Assembly: GCF_019966545.1 (NCBI RefSeq)
Contig: NZ_JAIMIC010000001.1
Span: forward strand, 310,001 to 374,000
From: Heliomarina baculiformis
Lineage (GTDB): Bacteria; Pseudomonadota; Alphaproteobacteria; Rhodobacterales; Rhodobacteraceae
Length of the DNA: 64,000 nt
Direction of reading: 5' to 3'
Below, piece after piece: positions 36,502 to 46,275 of this stretch (positions are counted from its first letter, which is position 1; the number at the start of each line of letters is the position of its first letter). The notes under the pieces are model-generated. The model saw nothing but the letters and a program-made list of their open reading frames with translations. It was not told the DNA's origin and searched no databases. Both the position numbers and the translations under genes were made by a program.

Positions 36502-39427
36502 GGACTCGACCTCCTTCCGGATCGAACACCACCGGTCCGGTCACTTCGCAAATACATTCGATGCCGCGCAGGTGATCCACCATCTTGATCTTTTCCCCGT
36601 GTCTTTCGGCGCCGTTTTTCAGAAAGCCCATTCCCATCATACGGCCCAGCGTCGGCGAATAGGCAACCGAAGTGACATAGCCCTGATCGTTCTCGCGCTT
36701 TGGCGCATCTTCGGCGCGGAACAGATGTGCCCCCGCCGTGACCTGCTTAACCTCGCCAACCGGTTTCAACCCGACAAGCTGCTCGCGGCCAAGATCGCAC
36801 AGCCCCGGACGTTCGGACATGGTCTTGCCGATACAGTCCTTTTTGGCCGAAACCATCCGCCCCATCCCGATGTCAAAGGCCGTCGTGCGCCCGTGAATTT
36901 CCGCATGGGTGATAAAGCCCTTTTCAACCCGCAGCACGTTCAGCGCCTCCATTCCGTAGGCACCGCCGCCCATCTCCTCGGCACGTTTCACGAGTTCGCG
37001 GAACAGGCTGTCGCCATAGCGCGACGGAACCGCCAGTTCATAGGCATGCTCGCCCGAGAAAGAGATCCGGAAGAGCCGCGCGGCGATACCGCCCAGCGCG
37101 ACAGGACCACAAGCCATGAAAGGCCAGTCTTCGTCTTTCAGAGGCGCGTCCAGCAACCCGTCGAGCAAGGCGCGCGATTTCGGCCCCGCCACGGCGAACT
37201 GCACCCATTGCTCGGTGACCGAGACAAATGCCACGTCAAGCTCGGGCCGAAGTCCCTGATGCAAGAATTCCAGATGACGCATGACCTCGCCGGCCGCCGC
37301 CGTCGTGGTGGTCATCAGGAAATGGTTTTCCCCCAGTCGCGCGGTCGTGCCATCGTCCATCACATGCCCGTCCTCGCGCAGCATCAGCCCATAGCGGGTC
37401 CGCCCGACTCTGAGCGTCGAGAACATGTTGCAATAGACGAAATCGAGGAATTTGGCCGCATCCGCGCCCTGAATATCGATCTTGCCAAGGGTCGAGACAT
37501 CGCAGACGCCCACCGACTCGCGCACCATCCCGACTTCGCGATCACAGGATTCCCGCCATGTGCTTTCGCCCGCACGCGGGAAATAGCTCGGCCGATACCA
37601 AAGCCCCGCCTCGATCATCGGCGCACCCATTTCGACGCTGGCGGCATGGCTGGTGGTGAATCGCTGCGGCGCGAACCCCTTGCCCTGCGCCCCTGCCCCC
37701 ATCGCGGCGATGGAAACCGGGCTGTAGGGCGGGCGGAACGTTGTCGTTCCCGTCTCGGGGATCGCACGACCCGTCACATCGGCGAGAACCGCAAGCGCCG
37801 CCACGTTGGAATTCTTGCCCTGATCGGTCGCCATGCCCTGCGTCGTGTAACGCTTCATATGTTCGACCGAGCGGAAGTTCTCCACCGCCGCCTGTTTCAC
37901 GTCCTTGACGGTCACATCGTTCTGGAAATCGAGCCAGGCGCGCCCCTTGCCCGGCACTGCCCAGAGCGGCGCGATGCGATAGGCACCGTCCTCCGCCGCT
38001 GGCAGCGCGACATCGGCGGCTTTCACGCCGATCGCGTCCAGCGCGCGTTTTGCCGCCTCAACACCCTCGCGCAGGCAGCCAGTCGTCGAAAAAGCCCCGT
38101 TGCAAGCCCCCGCCACATGCATGCCCGGCACCGCATCCGGGCTGGGAACGAAACTCTGGATACTCTCCCGCCATGTCGGCCGCCCGTTCATATGGCAGGT
38201 CAGATGCACCGTCGGGTTCCAGCCGCCGGACATGGCAAGGCAATCGGTCTGAATACGATCCTCGCCTCCCACCGAGCGGATCGTGACATGCTCGAGCCCG
38301 GTCCGGCCGCCCGAATCCGATACCATCGCGCCTTTAAACATGCGCACGCCCGGCACGGTTTCAGCGTCGTGGCGGCTGTCGATCAGTGCCGCCACATGCA
38401 CACCCGCCGCAAGCATATCGCGTACAGTCCGATGCCCATCGTCATTGTTGCAGAACACCGTGACACGCCGCCCCGCGCTCACGCCCCAGCGGTTTAGATA
38501 GGCCCGCACGGCGCCCGCTGTCATGATCCCCGGCCGGTCATTGTTGCGAAACGCGACCGGTCGTTCAAGAGATCCGGCAGCCAGCACCGACTGTTTCGCG
38601 ACGATCCGCCAGAAGCATTCCAGCGGCAGCGCATCCCCGCGCCGCTTTCTGTGATGACCAACACGTTCCAGCGCCCCGAATGTGCCCTGATCATAGGCGC
38701 CCGTCACGGTGGTCCGCGTCATCAACCGCACATTGTCCATCGCCTCCAGCTCGGCAACGATGTCGCCCGCCCAGACATGGCCCGGCTTGCCGTCGATCTC
38801 CTCGACCTCGCCCAGCAGACGCCCGCCCATCTGGCTGTCTTCGTCGGCGAGGATCACATCGGCCCCGGCCCGGCCCGCTTCCAGCGCCGCCATCAACCCG
38901 GCAGGCCCCGCACCGATCACCAGAAGATCGCAAAAGGCAAAGGCCCGCTCATAGCGGTCGCCGTTGTTCTCAGCCGACAGGGCCCCAAGACCTGCCGCCC
39001 GCCGGATCACCGGCTCATAAAGCTTCTCCCAGAAGCTCTTCGGCCACATGAAGGTCTTGTAGTAGAACCCGGCCCCCAGAAAGGGCGAAACAAGATCGTT
39101 CACCCCCATAAGGTCAACGCCAAGGCTCGGCCACCGGTTCTGGCTCGTCGCCGAAAGCCCCGGATAGATCTCCTGAACCGTGGCCCGCACGTTCGGCTCC
39201 TGCGCCGCCCCGGACCCGACGGTTACCAGCGCATTCGGCTCCTCGCTCCCGGCCGTCAAAACACCGCGCGGACGGTGATACTTGAACGACCGCCCCATCA
39301 GGCGCACATCGTTGGCCAGCAGCGCCGAGGCCAGCGTATCGCCCTTAAACCCGCGATAGCGTGCCCCGTCGAACTGGAACGCGACTTCTTGATCGCGGTC
39401 GATCAATCCCTTGCCTTCAACCCTCAT
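36494..39427 (-). CDS. soxA: Sarcosine oxidase, alpha subunit
   Basis: A 977-residue subunit. N-terminal 2Fe-2S-type ferredoxin-like fold (FKGDTLASALLANDVRLMGRSFKYHRPRG, about 29-57), an NAD-binding flavoprotein domain with VIGAGPAGLMAALEAGRAGADV (about 171-192), and a C-terminal T-protein-like folate domain (from about 590) where formaldehyde from sarcosine is trapped as methylene-tetrahydrofolate. With SoxB it oxidises sarcosine to glycine and hydrogen peroxide. Overlaps soxD upstream by four bases and soxG downstream by eight. Confidence 0.95.
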   Translation of the reverse strand: MRVEGKGLIDRDQEVAFQFDGARYRGFKGDTLASALLANDVRLMGRSFKYHRPRGVLTAGSEEPNALVTVGSGAAQEPNVRATVQEIYPGLSATSQNRWPSLGVDLMGVNDLVSPFLGAGFYYKTFMWPKSFWEKLYEPVIRRAAGLGALSAENNGDRYERAFAFCDLLVIGAGPAGLMAALEAGRAGADVILADEDSQMGGRLLGEVEEIDGKPGHVWAGDIVAELEAMDNVRLMTRTTVTGAYDQGTFGALERVGHHRKRRGDALPLECFWRIVAKQSVLAAGSLERPVAFRNNDRPGIMTAGAVRAYLNRWGVSAGRRVTVFCNNDDGHRTVRDMLAAGVHVAALIDSRHDAETVPGVRMFKGAMVSDSGGRTGLEHVTIRSVGGEDRIQTDCLAMSGGWNPTVHLTCHMNGRPTWRESIQSFVPSPDAVPGMHVAGACNGAFSTTGCLREGVEAAKRALDAIGVKAADVALPAAEDGAYRIAPLWAVPGKGRAWLDFQNDVTVKDVKQAAVENFRSVEHMKRYTTQGMATDQGKNSNVAALAVLADVTGRAIPETGTTTFRPPYSPVSIAAMGAGAQGKGFAPQRFTTSHAASVEMGAPMIEAGLWYRPSYFPRAGESTWRESCDREVGMVRESVGVCDVSTLGKIDIQGADAAKFLDFVYCNMFSTLRVGRTRYGLMLREDGHVMDDGTTARLGENHFLMTTTTAAAGEVMRHLEFLHQGLRPELDVAFVSVTEQWVQFAVAGPKSRALLDGLLDAPLKDEDWPFMACGPVALGGIAARLFRISFSGEHAYELAVPSRYGDSLFRELVKRAEEMGGGAYGMEALNVLRVEKGFITHAEIHGRTTAFDIGMGRMVSAKKDCIGKTMSERPGLCDLGREQLVGLKPVGEVKQVTAGAHLFRAEDAPKRENDQGYVTSVAYSPTLGRMMGMGFLKNGAERHGEKIKMVDHLRGIECICEVTGPVVFDPEGGRVRG

Positions 39428-39687
39428 GACCTCGCCTCCGAAGCCAGTTCCACGCCGGAAATTTCATGGCTCACCGTATTACGCGTCACCACCAGCCAGC
39501 CGTTGCAGCCACTCTCATGATACCAAAGCTCCCGCGTCTCCCCGGCTGGGTTCTCACGCAGGTGCACATATTCGTCCCATGCCGCTTCGCCCGCATCCGG
39601 TGCCGGGCGTTCAAGCGCCACCGCTGCGCCCTTGTAATAAAACTCGCGCCGATCCCGTTCGCCACATACCGGACAGTTGATCCTCAT
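39424..39687 (-). CDS. soxD: Sarcosine oxidase, delta subunit
   Basis: An 87-residue zinc-binding subunit. The N-terminal CPVCGERDRREF motif and a downstream histidine and cysteine (HESGC) fit the known zinc site. The length fits SoxD (about 85-100 residues). Its stop overlaps the soxA start by four bases. It supports assembly of the SoxABDG complex. Confidence 0.93.
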   Translation of the reverse strand: MRINCPVCGERDRREFYYKGAAVALERPAPDAGEAAWDEYVHLRENPAGETRELWYHESGCNGWLVVTRNTVSHEISGVELASEARS

Positions 39688-39748
39688 CGCACAGGCCCCT
39701 GCTTCTTCTCGTCAAAAATACGGAAATTCCGCGCTCACGGCTCCCGGC

Positions 39749-41002
39749 TCAGTGCAGATTATGCTGCGCGCCGGTGCCTTCCTCGTCCATCAGCCCCACA
39801 CCGCTCCGGAACCGGTCCAGCCGCAGCTTTGCCGCCGCCGGATGCGGTCGATCCGTCGCGATCAGATGGGCAAGACAATTGCCCGATCCCGGCACCGCCT
39901 TGAAACCGCCGTAACACCAGCCACAATCAAGGTAGAGTCCTTCGGTATCGGTCTTGTCGATGATCGGCGATCCATCGGGCGTCATGTCCATGATTCCGCC
40001 CCAGGACCGCAGCACCTTCGCCTTGCCGATCATCGGCATCAGCGTCATGCCCGCTTCCATCACATGTTCAACCAGCGGCAGGTTTCCCCGCGCCGCGTAG
40101 GACGCATACATGTCGAGATCGCCACCAAAGACCAGCCCGCCCTTGTCGGACTGGCTGATATAGAAATGCCCCATGCCAAAACTCACCACGTGATCGATCA
40201 CCGGCTTCAGCCCTTCGGAAACGAAAGCCTGCAAAACATGGCTTTCGATCGGCAGCCGCATGCCCGCCATCGCCGCGACCTGCCCTGACCGCCCGGCGAC
40301 GACGATCGCCACCTTTTTGGCGCGGATCGCCCCGCGCGAGGTCTGGACACCGCGCACCTTGCCGTTATCGATATCGATCCCCGTGACTTCGCAATTCTGG
40401 ATCAGATCGACACCGCGCTGGTCCGCGCCCCGCGCATAGCCCCAGGCCACGGCATCGTGACGCGCCGTGCCGCCGCGCGGATGCAGCAATCCGCCAAAGA
40501 CCGGAAAGCGCACATTGTCGAAATCGAGATAGGGCAGATGTTTGCGCACCCCTTCCCGGTCGAGAAGGATCGCATCGTCGCCCTGGTTGATCATCGCGTT
40601 GCCGCGCCGGGCAAAGGCATCGCGCTGCCCGTCCGAATGGAACAGGTTGATCAGCCCGCGCTGCGAATGCATCACGTTGTAGTTCAACTCTTCTTCGAGC
40701 CCTTCCCAGAGCTTGAGCGAATGCGAATAGAATTCGGAGTTGCCCGGCAGGAAATAGTTGGCCCGCACGATGGTCGTGTTCCGGCCCACATTACCGCCGC
40801 CAATATAGCCCTTTTCCAGCACCGCAATGTTTTTCAGCCCATGTTCGGCGGCAAGGTAATACGCCGTCGAAAGCCCATGTCCGCCGCCGCCGATGATCAC
40901 GATGTCATATTCGGATTTCGGCTCAGGATCGCGCCAGTGAGGTTTCCACCCCTTGTTACCGGTCAGCCCCTCTTTCAGGACCTTCAGGCCGGAAAAACGC
41001 AT
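39749..41002 (-). CDS. soxB: Sarcosine oxidase, beta subunit
   Basis: Start chosen at ATG 41002, where the conserved MRFSGLKVLKEGLTGNKGW begins; the protein has 417 residues. The dinucleotide motif IVIIGGGGHGLSTAYYLA lies at about 34-51, and GYIGGGNVGRNTTIVRANY marks the covalent-flavin region typical of SoxB. C-terminal GGIMDMTPDGSPIID and YLDCGWCYGGFKAVPGSG are family signatures. It holds the FAD/FMN that oxidise sarcosine. First gene of soxBDAG. Confidence 0.95.
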   Translation of the reverse strand: MRFSGLKVLKEGLTGNKGWKPHWRDPEPKSEYDIVIIGGGGHGLSTAYYLAAEHGLKNIAVLEKGYIGGGNVGRNTTIVRANYFLPGNSEFYSHSLKLWEGLEEELNYNVMHSQRGLINLFHSDGQRDAFARRGNAMINQGDDAILLDREGVRKHLPYLDFDNVRFPVFGGLLHPRGGTARHDAVAWGYARGADQRGVDLIQNCEVTGIDIDNGKVRGVQTSRGAIRAKKVAIVVAGRSGQVAAMAGMRLPIESHVLQAFVSEGLKPVIDHVVSFGMGHFYISQSDKGGLVFGGDLDMYASYAARGNLPLVEHVMEAGMTLMPMIGKAKVLRSWGGIMDMTPDGSPIIDKTDTEGLYLDCGWCYGGFKAVPGSGNCLAHLIATDRPHPAAAKLRLDRFRSGVGLMDEEGTGAQHNLH

Positions 41003-41209
41003 GTCGTACTCCTTGATCGATCGCCGGCGATAGAACCAACTCACACGCCAAGTATCAATGCCTTGCTGTCGCTGCCCTCTGCCTTTTCGACAAATAATTG
41101 TCCACCTGCGACCGATAGAGGCGCCGATGGGTTTTCCCGCTATCTGGCCGGAGCCAGCCGGGCCGGGGCACGCCCTCCGACCCCGCACCACAGTACCTTT
41201 CCTAGCGCC

Positions 41210-42643
41210 TTAAAGGCCCTTGGCGCGATAGCTTGCCGCGACCTTGCCGATGCTCACGAGATAAGCCGCCGTGCGCAGATCTTGGACATCCTCCCGCGCA
41301 TGCCAGACTTCGCGCATCGCCTGATAGGCAACGCGCATCGTATCATCCAAGCCTGAACGCACCAGTTCCAGTTCATCTGCACCGCGCAGGTACTTGGTCT
41401 TGAAATCCGGCGATAGGGTCCAGCCCAGTTCCTTGTCCTTGGAGAGCCTCTCGAGTTCCTCGACGATCAGTTGGTGACGGGCCTCTTCCTGACGCCGCCC
41501 CATACGACCAAAGCGAATGTGGCTGAGATTCTTGACCCATTCGAAATAGGACACCGTCACACCACCGGCGTTGGCATACATGTCGGGAATGATGACCACG
41601 CCCTTGTCGCGCAGGATATCGTCGCCACCCGCCGTGACCGGCCCGTTCGCGGCCTCGATAATCAGGGGTGCCTTGATTCTGTCGGCGTTTCCCATGTTGA
41701 TCACCCCCTCCAGCGCAGCGGGAATGAGAATGTCGCATGCGGATTCAAGCACCTTGTTTCCCTGCTCAACATAGGAGCCGTCGCCATAGCCTTTCACGCC
41801 GCCATGGGTGGCGATCCAGGATCTGATTGCTTCGACATTCAAACCCTTTTCATCGACCAGAGCACCGTCGCGCTCAATAATGCCCGTTATCAGGGCGCCA
41901 TCCTCCTCCGACAGGAACTTGGCCGCGTGATAGCCGACGTTACCAAGACCCTGCACGATGATGCGCTTGCCCCGCAATCCGCCACTCAGGCCGGTCTTTG
42001 CGACATCTTCGGGATGACGGAAGAACTCCTGAAGCGCATATTGCACGCCGCGCCCCGTGGCCTCGACCCGGCCCTGAATACCACCAGCATTGATGGGCTT
42101 GCCGGTGACACAGGCGCGCGCGTTGATATCGGTCGTATTCATCCGCGCATATTGGTCCGCAATCCATGCCATCTCGCGCTCGCCAGTACCCATGTCGGGC
42201 GCAGGCACGTTCTGGCTTGGATGGATCAGGTCCCGCTTGGCCAGCTCATAGGCGAAACGCCGGGTGATCAGTTCCAGCTCGTGTTCCTCGTATTCCCGAG
42301 GATCAATGCACAAGCCCCCCTTTGACCCGCCGAACGGCGCGTCCACCAGCGCGCATTTATAGGTCATCAGCGCAGCCAGCGCCTCGACCTCGTCCTGGTT
42401 CACGCCCAGCGAATAGCGGATGCCGCCCTTGACCGGTTCCATATGTTCGGAATGCACCGAGCGATACCCGGTAAAGGTATGGATCTGTCCCCGCAGCCGC
42501 ACCCCGAAGCGGACCGTATAGGTTGCATTGCAAACACGGATCTTTTCCTCAAGCCCGGCGGGCAGCTTCATCAGGGCGACAGCCCTGTTGAACATGAGAT
42601 CCACGCTCTCGCGAAAGCTCGGTTCCTTGGAATGCTGCAACAT
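41210..42643 (-). CDS. gdhA: Glutamate dehydrogenase (Glu/Leu/Phe/Val family)
   Basis: A 477-residue dehydrogenase. The catalytic-lysine region DAPFGGSKGGLCIDP is at about 101-115 and a further lysine in MTYKCALVDAPFGG. The Rossmann domain has IVQGLGNVGYHAAKFL (about 230-245). The length and sequence style fit the NAD-dependent, catabolic group of glutamate dehydrogenases. Placed upstream of the sox operon, it could channel amino nitrogen from methylated glycines into glutamate metabolism, by inference. Leu or Phe dehydrogenase is less likely given length. Confidence 0.85.
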   Translation of the reverse strand: MLQHSKEPSFRESVDLMFNRAVALMKLPAGLEEKIRVCNATYTVRFGVRLRGQIHTFTGYRSVHSEHMEPVKGGIRYSLGVNQDEVEALAALMTYKCALVDAPFGGSKGGLCIDPREYEEHELELITRRFAYELAKRDLIHPSQNVPAPDMGTGEREMAWIADQYARMNTTDINARACVTGKPINAGGIQGRVEATGRGVQYALQEFFRHPEDVAKTGLSGGLRGKRIIVQGLGNVGYHAAKFLSEEDGALITGIIERDGALVDEKGLNVEAIRSWIATHGGVKGYGDGSYVEQGNKVLESACDILIPAALEGVINMGNADRIKAPLIIEAANGPVTAGGDDILRDKGVVIIPDMYANAGGVTVSYFEWVKNLSHIRFGRMGRRQEEARHQLIVEELERLSKDKELGWTLSPDFKTKYLRGADELELVRSGLDDTMRVAYQAMREVWHAREDVQDLRTAAYLVSIGKVAASYRAKGL

Positions 42644-42966
42644 GGTGCCTCCCTTTCATTCTCCTCAGGGTCAAGTTGAGCCCAGATTTGGCAATCAAAC
42701 AATGACGACTTAGTGAAAATCTGCCGAAATCCGGCAACGATTCGCTGATTTGCGGGCAAAGGGGTGGCCGGGCGACGCCCTCTTTCTGTCGCTGTTGCCG
42801 ATCCAGAAACAGAGCGGGACCGACCGGCTGATCGTCGCAGCCCGGTCCGTAACCCCCCAGCTTTAGGCAGTCTTCCGCCCAAATTAGGCCATTATCGACC
42901 CGCAAAAAGGCTGGGACGGATTGCACCCAAACGACTTGAGCTGCCCGAGGTCGAAAGAGGTAAGTT
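42644..42966 (+). other. Intergenic region between gdhA and the tad-like operon
   Basis: About 320 bases between divergent genes, so it should hold promoters for both. I see an AT-rich piece near 42680-42720 and the ribosome site GAGGTAAGTT before the vWA gene. No RNA gene, clear repeat or terminator was found. Confidence 0.5.
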
Positions 42967-44562
42967 ATGATCACAAAAGATGACTCGAAAACTACCCTGA
43001 AGTTTCCGACGCCCGAAAATGCAAAGGGCAGACTGGCCCGCCGACTATGCCGTTTCAAACGGGATGAGAGCGGATCAATCATGATTCTGGCCGTATACAT
43101 GCTGATCATGCTTTTCATGGTGGCAGGGATCGGCATCGACCTGATGCGATTTGAGCGTGACCGCTCCGCGCTTCAATATACCTTGGACCGCGCGGTTCTT
43201 GCCGCGGCCGACCTTGAGCAGACGCTGGATCCGACCGCCGTCGTCGAAGACTATTTCGCCAAATCGGGTTATGCCGAGTACCTGACGGGCGTCTATCCGA
43301 AAGAGGGCTTCGGCTACCGCTCGGTTTCCGCAACGGCTACGGCAGATGTCGCCACCCAGTTCATGCACATGACGGGGGTCGACTCGCTCTCTGCCGGCGC
43401 AAGAGGCACGGCGGAAGAACGTATCGGGGCCATCGAGATCTCGCTCGTCCTAGACCTCTCCGGCTCGATGAACCGCAACAACCGTCTGAACAACCTAAAA
43501 GTATCGGCAAAGCAATTCGTCACCACGCTGCTTGGCGGCGTTGACGAACATGGCGCCTCGTCCATTTCGATCATTCCCTACGCCACACAGGTCAACGTGG
43601 GTGAATCCCTGCTAAGCAAGTTCAACGTCTCGCAGGAACACAACTATTCCCACTGCGTGAACTTCATAGCCGAGCAGTTCAAGAAGGCGGATCTGCTGAC
43701 CACGGACGCCCTTGAACGCACCGCGCATTTCGACCCCTTCACCTATAGCGAAACGCCGATTTCGATGCCGGTCTGCCCGGTTCGCCCCGGCACCGCGATC
43801 CTGCCGCTGAACAACAACCTTTCGGAACTGCACGCCTATATCGACAGCATGACCGCCCAGGGGAACACCTCGATCGACATGGGCATGAAGTGGGGCGCTG
43901 TGATGCTTGATCCGAGCATCCGTGAACCTGTCGCCGAGCTGATCGACGAAGGCGTGATCGTGAGCGAATTCGCAGGTCGGCCGCTGGCCTATAACAACGG
44001 CGAAGTGCTCAAGATCATCGTGCTGATCTCGGACGGTGAGAACACCGACCAGTATTACCTGAACCCGTCGCTGCGCACCGGTGACTCGGATGTCTGGTAC
44101 AACGCGGATGCCAATCGCTACAGCACCTATCATTCCGAAGGTAACCCCAATTTTTACTGGCCGCATCGCAACAGATGGGAAGACCACCCTTATGGGGACG
44201 AGGAATGGGGCGACGCTGTCCGTCTGACCTATCCCGAACTGCTCAACCGTGCCTCGCTTTCCTACATTGCGAACAACATGTACGGCCACACCCACAGCGC
44301 TCCGGGCCGGTGGTTCTCGGCGGCCTATGCCAAGCGCGAAGCGTCGGCCAAGAACCAGTTCACCAAGCAGGTTTGCCGCGCCACCAAGGACCAGGGCGTG
44401 ATCGTCTACACCATCGGTCTCGAAGCGCCCAAGGTCGGCCTCAAGACGCTCAAGGACTGTGCAAGCTCCGACAGTCATTTCTTTGAGGTTCAAGGCCTTG
44501 ATATTGCTGATGCATTCTCGGCAATCGCGACCTCGATCCGCAAGCTGAGGTTGACCCAATGA
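42967..44562 (+). CDS. TadG-like protein with von Willebrand factor A domain
   Basis: A 531-residue protein. A short basic start is followed by a membrane segment (about 38-58) with the Flp-pilus-like TadE/G N-terminus (DESGSIMILAVYMLIMLFMVAGIGIDLMRFE). A von Willebrand A domain begins near residue 155 with a MIDAS motif D163-x-S165-x-S167 and continues to LISDGENTD near 360. It is likely exported and metal-binding, acting in Flp-pilus assembly or adhesion. It heads a three-gene operon with two TadE-like proteins; the next ATG overlaps its stop by four bases. Confidence 0.85.
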   Translation: MITKDDSKTTLKFPTPENAKGRLARRLCRFKRDESGSIMILAVYMLIMLFMVAGIGIDLMRFERDRSALQYTLDRAVLAAADLEQTLDPTAVVEDYFAKSGYAEYLTGVYPKEGFGYRSVSATATADVATQFMHMTGVDSLSAGARGTAEERIGAIEISLVLDLSGSMNRNNRLNNLKVSAKQFVTTLLGGVDEHGASSISIIPYATQVNVGESLLSKFNVSQEHNYSHCVNFIAEQFKKADLLTTDALERTAHFDPFTYSETPISMPVCPVRPGTAILPLNNNLSELHAYIDSMTAQGNTSIDMGMKWGAVMLDPSIREPVAELIDEGVIVSEFAGRPLAYNNGEVLKIIVLISDGENTDQYYLNPSLRTGDSDVWYNADANRYSTYHSEGNPNFYWPHRNRWEDHPYGDEEWGDAVRLTYPELLNRASLSYIANNMYGHTHSAPGRWFSAAYAKREASAKNQFTKQVCRATKDQGVIVYTIGLEAPKVGLKTLKDCASSDSHFFEVQGLDIADAFSAIATSIRKLRLTQ

Positions 44563-45098
44563 TCCGCTCCATCTCTGCCAAATTGGGCAAGTTCTGGCGC
44601 AAGGAAGACGGTCACGCCGTTGTCGAATTCGCGCTTACCTTCCCCGCCATGCTTGTCCTATTGCTCTCGGGTATCGAACTGGGCATGGTCTCTCTCCAGC
44701 ACGCCATGCTGGAACGGGCGATGGACCAGACGGTGCGCGACATTCGCCTGAGTACTGGCACCGCGCCGCAGCATGACGAAATAAAGCGCCTGCTCTGCGA
44801 GCGCTCGGGTTTCATCTCGAACTGCAACAACAACATGCTGCTCGAAATGGTACAGCTCAATCCGCGCAACTGGACCGGTATCTCGGCCACGGCGAGTTGC
44901 ACCGACCAGTCTGAAGAGGTTCAGCCGAAGGTCGAATTCAAGAATGACGCGCTGGAAAATGACCTCATGATCCTGCGTGCCTGTGTAAAGGTCGACCCGA
45001 TTTTCCCGACGACCGGGCTTGGCAAAAACGTAGCCAAGGACGGTGCAGGTCAGTTCGCACTCGTTTCCATCTCTGCTTTCGTTCAGGAGCCCAACTAG
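44559..45098 (+). CDS. TadE-like pseudopilin
   Basis: A 179-residue protein. It has the TadE signature near the N-terminus: a basic stretch, then EDGHAVVEFALTFPAMLVLLLSGIELGMV (about residues 20-48), where the glutamate five residues after the prepilin cleavage site is kept. The rest is exported. Several cysteines (C85-range and C122-range) may form disulphides. Second gene of the vWA-TadE-TadE operon. Confidence 0.85.
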   Translation: MIRSISAKLGKFWRKEDGHAVVEFALTFPAMLVLLLSGIELGMVSLQHAMLERAMDQTVRDIRLSTGTAPQHDEIKRLLCERSGFISNCNNNMLLEMVQLNPRNWTGISATASCTDQSEEVQPKVEFKNDALENDLMILRACVKVDPIFPTTGLGKNVAKDGAGQFALVSISAFVQEPN

Positions 45099-45101
45099 GT
45101 C

Positions 45102-45695
45102 ATGACACGTTCCATCCTGAAAGCCCGCGCCAAAGCATTTATTGACGATCAGTCCGGCAACATCACCGTTGAATTCGTCCTTGCCATGCCCATCCTATTC
45201 TGGGCGTTCATGGCCTGCTATGTCTTCTTCGACGGTTACCGTCAGAGTGCGGCCAACCTCAAGGCGGCCTACACGATCAGCGACCTCGTCTCGCGTGAGA
45301 CCGAAGGCATCAACGACGCATATGTCGACAGCATGTCCAACGTTCTCCAGCTCATGACGCGCGAAAATGCCAAGGTCGACCTGCGCCTGTCGGTTATCCG
45401 CTGGGATGAAGAGGACAACCGCTATTACCTCGACTGGTCCGCGAACCGTGGCTTTGAAAGCGCCCTGACCAACGGGAACATCGCGGAGATCGAAAACCGG
45501 CTTCCGACGATGCCCGATAACGAACGGGTGATCCTTGTTGAGACCCACAACCGGTTCATGCCACTGTTCAATATCGGGCTTGGCGAAGTCAATCTCGACA
45601 ACTTTGTCTTCACCCGCCCCCGCTTCGTTTCACAGCTCGTCTGGGAAACGCCCGACGACTATCTTGAAGACAACGCGACGGACGACCCGATTTAA
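45102..45695 (+). CDS. TadE/TadG-like pseudopilin
   Basis: A 197-residue protein with QSGNITVEFVLAMPILFWAFMACYVFFDGYR near the start (about 17-47), again a TadE-type helix with the conserved glutamate. The exported part has no recognised domain. It follows the previous gene by three bases. The main tad machinery genes (tadA, B, C, Z, cpa) are not in the window, so this three-gene set is a satellite operon. Confidence 0.83.
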   Translation: MTRSILKARAKAFIDDQSGNITVEFVLAMPILFWAFMACYVFFDGYRQSAANLKAAYTISDLVSRETEGINDAYVDSMSNVLQLMTRENAKVDLRLSVIRWDEEDNRYYLDWSANRGFESALTNGNIAEIENRLPTMPDNERVILVETHNRFMPLFNIGLGEVNLDNFVFTRPRFVSQLVWETPDDYLEDNATDDPI

Positions 45696-45718
45696 TACCT
45701 CAAATCAAGCTCATGATG

Positions 45719-45752
45719 ACACCCGCGCCCATTGGTGCGGGTGTTGTCATTT
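45719..45752 (+). terminator. Likely terminator of the tad-like operon
   Basis: Stem ACACCCGC/GCGGGTGT (45719-45726 with 45737-45744), ten-base loop, then TGTCATTT. The U-tract is poor. It lies between convergent genes and may serve both. Confidence 0.5.
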
Positions 45753-46217
45753 CCGATCCGCGATCATCGCCGCAAGCAGATCGGCCATGACGCGGGACTG
45801 GTGTCCGGGCACTACGCCGCCAATCCCGATGCGGCGACCGAGGCACCACCAGAGGCCGGGTTGCCAGCGCCGCTGACCGGGCGATTTCAGCGTGATCAGA
45901 AAGCCGTTCGAAGGTTTGAACGCAAGGAACCCACGGTCGATTGCCTCGATTTGGTCGACCTTCGCTATGACTTCGCCTTCGCTGCTGCGCAGTTCGGTTT
46001 CCGTCAGTTCAAGGCTTTGACCGGTCGCGCGCTGCATCTTGCGCGCCGACCAGAACGCCGCCGCACCGATGACGATCAGGGCGAATTGCCATTTCGGCTC
46101 GGGCGGCGAGGCAAAGGCGACATAGATCGAGATCATGCCGATCAGGGATTGCATCAGCACCCCCATCCAGCGCCGTACCGGCGACGGTGTCACGACCGCG
46201 AGAATTTCCCCGTTCAT
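45747..46217 (-). CDS. Membrane protein, unknown
   Basis: A 156-residue protein. Two hydrophobic segments (about residues 20-36 and 43-58) form a hairpin, followed by a cytoplasmic beta-rich domain (SLELTETELRSSEGEVIAKVDQIEAIDRG), which resembles small PH-like domains of membrane proteins. The family is not named. AGGAGACTTGG precedes the ATG. It converges on the tad-like operon. Confidence 0.75.
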   Translation of the reverse strand: MNGEILAVVTPSPVRRWMGVLMQSLIGMISIYVAFASPPEPKWQFALIVIGAAAFWSARKMQRATGQSLELTETELRSSEGEVIAKVDQIEAIDRGFLAFKPSNGFLITLKSPGQRRWQPGLWWCLGRRIGIGGVVPGHQSRVMADLLAAMIADRK

Positions 46218-46275
46218 CCAAGTCTCCTGCCCTGTATCGCCGCGCGTTTAGCCTGAATGGCGCGGAGCGAACAGG

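Noticed and set aside
36323-38497. 724-codon open frame antisense to soxA
   Set aside because: It mirrors soxA codons in a GC-rich gene, has low-complexity Arg/His-rich composition and no domain.
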